Source of the DNA: Zygaena filipendulae
Taxonomy: Eukaryota > Arthropoda > Insecta > Lepidoptera > Zygaenidae
Reading direction: 5' to 3'
NCBI GenBank assembly: GCA_907165275.2
Contig: OU015669.1
Span: 3,308,501 to 3,372,500 of the forward strand
DNA: 64,000 nucleotides
The notes below the pieces were generated by a model. The model saw only the letters and a list, made by a program, of their open reading frames with translations. It searched no databases and was not told the DNA's origin. This document shows positions 59,678-64,000 of this stretch, piece by piece (positions within the stretch are counted from its first letter, which is position 1; the number at the start of each line of letters is the position of its first letter). A program made the translations under genes and the position numbers.

Positions 59678-62600
59678 CTGAAATTGAAAATTAATTTCTC
59701 ACATGAATTGAAACGTTAACTATAATAATATGTCTTTTAATGACTCCTATAGTCTTGACATTGTGTGAAAAGGAATGGAAAGGGTCGTGACGTCACATTT
59801 CAAAATCATATTACATCTAAATGTTAAACTGCTAAATTTTAACTATTAACGGAACTTAAAAATATTTCCAACTCTAGGTATATAAAAACATTTCATTTCA
59901 TGCGGGTGAAATCGCGGGGCACAGCTTACATAGAAAACGAAGTTTTAATGTTTCGTAAACACAAAAGTAGAACAAAATTTCACCTTTCGTTAGACAAATC
60001 AAAAGTCAACTCGTGGCTGCTGCCATTCGGTACTCTTAATTATCAAAACTTCTGATCAAATTTTCCTAGTTGCTCTTTTAAAATATTTCCACAACCATTT
60101 AACTTCTGTTCGTTTAGCAATTTACAACATCCGCTTTGTTTATGTTACGAAATTCCTTTTAAATCCCCCTCACCTTGCCCGTCAGAGGTGTTTGAGTAAC
60201 TTTTCCACCACAGAACATATACTAGTAGAAGGGCATCCACTCAGTTTAGTAAAAAAAATAACCCCCTTAGCCAAGTTGACAATCTATAAAATCGTTAACG
60301 TATACAAAACTAGAGAAACGAACCGTCATGTCACGTGGTGACGTAAAATCGTCCAATCAAAATTTCAGTGTCATAACGTGAGGAAAAGATTCCGTTTCAT
60401 AGTTTTCTATGCGTTATTGATTGTAGATTATTATCAACTTGACTAAGGGGACAGATGGGAATCAGTGTCGCCGGCTGATTTTCACACACTAATCTATAAG
60501 CATATCATAAGCTAACGCTCACAATCATTTATTAACGTACCAAAATTTATTTAATGTTATTCGATTTTATTTGATTACGTATTTTTATAATTTTTTTTTA
60601 AGTTTAGTTTATAATGAATTTGTTTGTGATTTTGTTATTAAGTTTGTAAACCTTGTGTGTGTCTGTTGCGCAATAAAAAAATATTCTATTCTATTCTATT
60701 TTCATAGGCTGATTTCTAAATTGACTTTGGGTGGATTATTGTAGAAAATTGAGACGACAACAAACAATTGTTTTTTTAAAGTTATGAGCACTTGCTCATG
60801 ATCGTGGTGCACCTGCCTCGCTTACATTGTCTATTATTTTCTATGTGTTTGCAACGATGCTTATACGAAAAAGAATTTTAGGTTTTTATTATTTTTGCAT
60901 TGTTATTTCTGCTCCGGGGCAATTTTATCGCTTTCTTATGATGATCAAATACGTATGTATAGATATTAGATACATAATATAAAAAGTACGTTTAAGGGTC
61001 CGTTTATATCTAGCGTGCCCGATACGTTCCGTCGCAGACACCGACAGACGCCGTTTATTTACATCTGAGCGTGCCAGCAACGTTTCGTGTCGTGCTGCTC
61101 GGCATGTAGCCACAGATACGTACAGACATGAACCGCGCAGACAAAATATTCTTTCCGCGAATACCGGCCGGGTACGGCCCGTGTCTGTTCGCGCCTGCGC
61201 GGCCGTGTTACGACATGTGAATTGTAAAATATTTTGTCTGCGACGGAACGTGTCGGACACACTCAATATGTCTGTAGATATAAACGGACCCTAAACGTGT
61301 CGGTGATTACCAGCTATCGTGAAGTTACAGACTTTGAGGAGCAATGAAGTACTGTGTTGTTAAGGCGACATAATAACTTTTAATGAGTTCCTGAAGGAGG
61401 ACCGGAATTCAAACAAGTGGAATTACGAGAAACAGCTAGATATTTGGTATATATTGTAGATATGGATAATTTTTTCTTTTTATTCCAAAGCAATAATTAT
61501 ATTTAAAATCTGTTATGTAAATAATATGATCTTTATCGAAGTCGTTCAGAAGTACCTATCATAAAATACGATTTCCCAGACGCACTAACGCTTATAAAAT
61601 TACTGCGGTTCCTGCAGTTTCCCGCGTTATTATGGAAGTAGGTACTTGCGAGAACCGCATGAAAAATTTCAGCTATGAAGCTTCACGTAATTATTGAGAT
61701 TTTACGTGTTAAATCAGTAAGTATAATCCCAACAAAAACATTTTCATGTAAAATGTTGCCAAGACGAAACCATATACCAGCACTTTCAAAAAGTTATCAG
61801 ATCTTATGTAGAGCCAAGCTTCTAACTCTACAAGGTCTAACTTCACAAACTCTACACCTTAGCCAAAATATGTGGCTTGGCCATTTCGCTACATTCACAT
61901 GGGCCTAAGGTGAAAAATTGGTCCATTTTTCATTACTTTTCTGTTATATAATAATAGTTCTTTGTAGTAACGAAACGGCCAAGCCACATATTTTGGCTAA
62001 GGTGTAGAGTTTGTGAAGTTAGACCTTGTAGAGTTAGAAGCTTGGCTCTACATAAGATCTGATAACTTTTTGAAAGTGCTGGTATATGGTCTCGTCTTGG
62101 CAACATTTTACATGAAAATGTTTTTGTTGGGATTTCATTTATTTTTGTAAGTCAAAATTTCAGAAGTCTCATACAAACTTCCATCCCCTAATTTAAGGGG
62201 TTGAGAGATAAAAGTTACAATTTTTATAATTTTTTTGTTGTTTGTTTACTAATACTAGCTTACATACCAAATTTCAGCTTTCTATGACATTAGGAAGTAC
62301 CCTAAGAATTTTGATGATCATCAGTGAGTCAGTGACGAAATCGGGGTTTTTTAGATATCAATAAAATCTAAAGGATGGGAGCTATGCAATTAAAACTTAC
62401 TATGTTCAATAAGTCCGCTATTGACAATATATCCCGAAAATTTTGTTGATCTAGCATAATCCAAACCCAAGTTATGAGGGTTCAAAAAAACGACGAAGCG
62501 CTTCGAGAAAAGGTAGGTAGTGCCCTTGCGCTTTGCTGGCTCGTCTTGGCGGGGGCACTACCGTGCCCCCAGATTATGTCCTTCCGCTTTTATTTTTTCG

Positions 62601-63592
62601 CGCCACTTTGTGTAGTTTTACAATAATATAAGAGCCTTAAATGAATAATGGAGCAACGTGAAATTGGATCGAAACGAGTAGTGTCAATCAAAGGCTAGCT
62701 GAGGGATCAGTTACAAAATGTAATTTGGATCAGAGCGCGAACGGCGTATCAAGAATAGGCCGTAACACTGATCGCACCAAAAACATAAATGTGAAAGGAA
62801 GCCAAGTTCATACCAAAAACCTTGCAAAGGCCTCGCTAATAAAAGAAGTAAGACCTAACTGGATACCGAGTTCTTTCGAATTCCCACTAATAACGTCATG
62901 CTCTTGTCATGTACTTACAATGTTCCCCAGTAATTGTTTTAATAAAAGTTAATAGTTTTTAATAAAATTTAGTGTGTTCTTTAGTGGGACTTCCTTCGTT
63001 CTTTTTTTTTAGTTGTATAAGGATGACCCAGTATAAGGTTTACACAATGACTTGTCCAGTTTGCCGGGGAACATCCATTAATTATGTGAGGCGATTTTAT
63101 TGGTGATTATAATAATAATAATTGTTTATTCACACAAAACATCACTAATAATTATCATAAGAAAAAGACACAATCACTCTCCGTACTAGTAAAAACTGTA
63201 CTACGGCAAAGTGACATGTCGTCCTCCACTAGACATCGTAATTCGTAAGTATAAAACACAACGTTTGAGTTGAGAATACATTGGGTGAGATTAGGCTCCA
63301 CTCTCCTCTTTCCTACACTTCTCCTCTTTCCTACACTGCTCACGTAATTTATGGACGACCGTGAACGTTCTTCCTTTCTATAGAATTCAAGCAAAGTAGA
63401 GTATCGGAGTATAATCACCTGCAGACCCGCTTCGGAGACATCAGTGGCACCCAGGTCCAGGGCTCTTAATCGGGAGCAGCCCCTGGCCACCGCCTCCACG
63501 CCATCGTCTCCGAGCGCGCCGCACCCTCTAGCGTTGAGATAACGCAACTTGTAGCAGCGTCGGGCGAGGGTTCTGATGCCGGAATCTGACAC
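59465..63592 (-). CDS. Fbxl7: F-box/leucine-rich-repeat protein 7 (FBXL7) orthologue, last two coding exons
   Basis: Gene-level entry for exons 63419-63592 and 59465-59677, joined in phase 0 across a 3741-bp intron. Together they encode 128 residues of consecutive Cys-containing leucine-rich repeats and the C-terminus. Strings such as KLRYLNARGC and CKRCVIEHTNPGF are nearly invariant in FBXL7 of animals and are why I name it. FBXL7 is the substrate-binding subunit of an SCF ubiquitin ligase; in Drosophila its orthologue acts with the protocadherin Fat in growth and planar-polarity control at the cell cortex. The F-box and the earlier repeats lie beyond the right edge. The stop codon is present, so the C-terminus is complete. 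Confidence 0.88.
59678..60261. other. FBXL7 intron DNA
   Basis: CATGCGGGTGAAATCGCGGG near 59900 is a CTAG-type scrap. No exon. Confidence 0.35.
60262..60451. mobile_element. MITE-4 copy
   Basis: CCCCCTTAGCCAAGTTGACA left; reversed right end CCCCTTAGTCAAGTTGATAA. Confidence 0.7.
60600..60702 (+). repeat. Retroposon 3' end with TATTC tail
   Basis: TTGTAAACCTTGTGTGTGTC, GCGCAATAAAAAAATATTC, then TATTC units. Same tail type as at the pentanucleotide array. Confidence 0.55.
60703..60994. other. FBXL7 intron DNA
   Basis: Nothing recognised. Confidence 0.3.
60995..61292. mobile_element. MITE-7, 298 bp, GC-rich
   Basis: Inverted ends AGGGTCCGTTTATATCTA; a second inverted pair inside (ACGTTCCGTCGCAGAC on both sides). 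Unusually CpG-rich. The two overlapping minus open frames here are element sequence. Confidence 0.8.
61293..61724. other. FBXL7 intron DNA
   Basis: A CTAG-type scrap ends near 61440 (GAAACAGCTAGA). No exon. Confidence 0.3.
61725..62134. repeat. Long fold-back: 164-bp arms, 82-bp loop
   Basis: Arms 61725-61888 and 61971-62134 are equal in length and reverse complements with only about two mismatches (near 61762 and 61883). No target duplication is visible. It lies in the FBXL7 intron, so nascent transcripts would contain a long hairpin. The open frame at 61675-61908 runs through one arm and is not a gene. Confidence 0.9.
62135..62660. repeat. Probable mobile-element body of unknown class
   Basis: Contains CCAAACCCAAGTTATGAGGG, GACGAAGCGCTTCGAGAAAA and an inverted pair of GGGGGCACTACCGTGCCCCC. 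It joins directly to the fold-back arm and may belong to the same element. The class is not known to me. Confidence 0.4.
62661..63418. other. FBXL7 intron DNA next to the penultimate exon
   Basis: CTCCTCTTTCCTACACT occurs twice in tandem at about 63302-63338. The open frame at 62725-62952 has no recognisable product. Confidence 0.35.
63419..63592 (-). CDS. Fbxl7: FBXL7 penultimate coding exon (leucine-rich repeats)
   Basis: 174 bp, 58 codons, phase 0 at both ends; acceptor TTGATCACCAG before 63592, donor GTGATT at 63413-63418 (right after CTGCAG). It encodes two and a bit Cys-containing leucine-rich repeats: VSDSGIRTLARRC, KLRYLNARGC, DDGVEAVARGCSRLRALDLG and DVSEAGLQ. The exon is GC-rich against an AT-rich intron. 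Reading past the donor continues open for many codons (to 63155), but that extension has no repeat pattern and is intron read-through. FBXL7 proteins carry the same repeats in the same order, ahead of the final exon. Confidence 0.87.
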
Positions 63593-63765
63593 CTGGTGAT
63601 CAATTGGAGATTTCATATCATCATCATCATCATGATTTGTTCAGAATCAATATGGGTTTAAATAAATGAATTTCTTTTTATTGATTAAAACATGTAGGTA
63701 CATACCTACCAGCTAACTATCCTATTTCCGAAGCTTACTACTTCACAACTTTATACATATTATTT
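63593..63765. other. FBXL7 intron 5' of the penultimate exon
   Basis: A short ATC repeat (63616-63632) precedes the acceptor. Nothing else. Confidence 0.4.
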
Positions 63766-64000
63766 GGAAACTAGCTGACGTTTTCATATAACAACTTTTT
63801 TTCATGACATCCGATTTAGATGAAACAAAGCCTATGTAGCTCCAGGTTAAGCTTAATCTACCTGTGAAAACCGCATGACAATCCGTGTAGTAGATTTGAC
63901 AGAAAATAATTTTAAAAACTTTTTTTTGTGGTTGGTTACTCTTCTTTTATCGACCGAATTTTTTTTCGAATTTTTTAAAAAAATATTCAATGTACAGAAT
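63766..64000 (-). repeat. CTAG-ended repeat, family C, cut by the window edge
   Basis: CTAGCTGACG start (the GC-rich cap is deleted), CCGATTTAGATGAAACAAAG, CAATGTACAGAAT at the edge. Confidence 0.6.

Noticed and set aside
60925..61266. Two overlapping minus-strand frames of 113 and 67 codons
   Set aside because: They cover the GC-rich MITE-7; few stops there result from composition.
63155..63418. Continuation of the FBXL7 exon past the GTGATT donor
   Set aside because: The open frame after residue Gln loses the repeat pattern, while splicing to 59677 restores it exactly and ends in the known C-terminus.

Overview
The window is AT-rich eukaryotic nuclear DNA, most probably from a moth or butterfly. 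I infer this from the very frequent GTAGGTACCTAC-type words, the dense short retroposon ends with AATAAA plus TATTC tails, the dozens of short GC-capped units ending in ACAGCTAGT (Helitron-like), and the long, repeat-filled introns around small exons. Nothing bacterial or viral is visible.

Two protein-coding genes can be supported, both on the minus strand and both partial. (1) A receptor-type guanylate cyclase of the natriuretic-peptide-receptor kind runs from a signal-peptide exon at 33209-33421 through exons at 30740-30929 and 15915-16098 to two alternative exons at 5145-5350 and 4321-4520. Only the extracellular ligand-binding domain is present. The transmembrane, kinase-homology and cyclase parts must lie beyond the left edge. 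All splice phases agree. The last two exons start in the same phase, end in the same phase and encode the same piece of the fold, so reading frame allows exactly one of them per mRNA. This is the most interesting observation in the window. (2) The last two coding exons of an FBXL7-type F-box/leucine-rich-repeat protein lie at 63419-63592 and 59465-59677, with the stop codon at 59465-59467.

The rest is intron and intergenic DNA made largely of transposable-element remains. The main ones are: a 3164-bp LTR element (52727-55890) with two identical 206-bp LTRs and a 5-bp target duplication but no recognisable gag-pol; an internally deleted mariner/Tc1-superfamily element (26008-26607); a 5'-truncated LINE (50785-51535); a tRNA-headed SINE (32095-32332); several families of short inverted-repeat elements, some with others nested inside; about forty CTAG-ended Helitron-like units; and a 500-bp pentanucleotide array (23461-23960) attached to a retroposon tail. 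Two near-perfect long inverted repeats stand out, both inside introns: 30296-30534, close to the exon 2 donor of the cyclase gene, and 61725-62134, in the last FBXL7 intron.

Layout: 1-33.5 kb is the cyclase gene, with introns of about 0.6, 10.6, 14.6 and 2.3 kb. 33.5-59.4 kb is the upstream/intergenic region, with a possible non-coding first exon of the cyclase gene near 44.7 kb and most of the young mobile elements. 59.4-64 kb is the 3' end of the FBXL7 gene. The two genes have no evident functional link. Repeat family letters (A-F) and MITE numbers are labels used only in this annotation.
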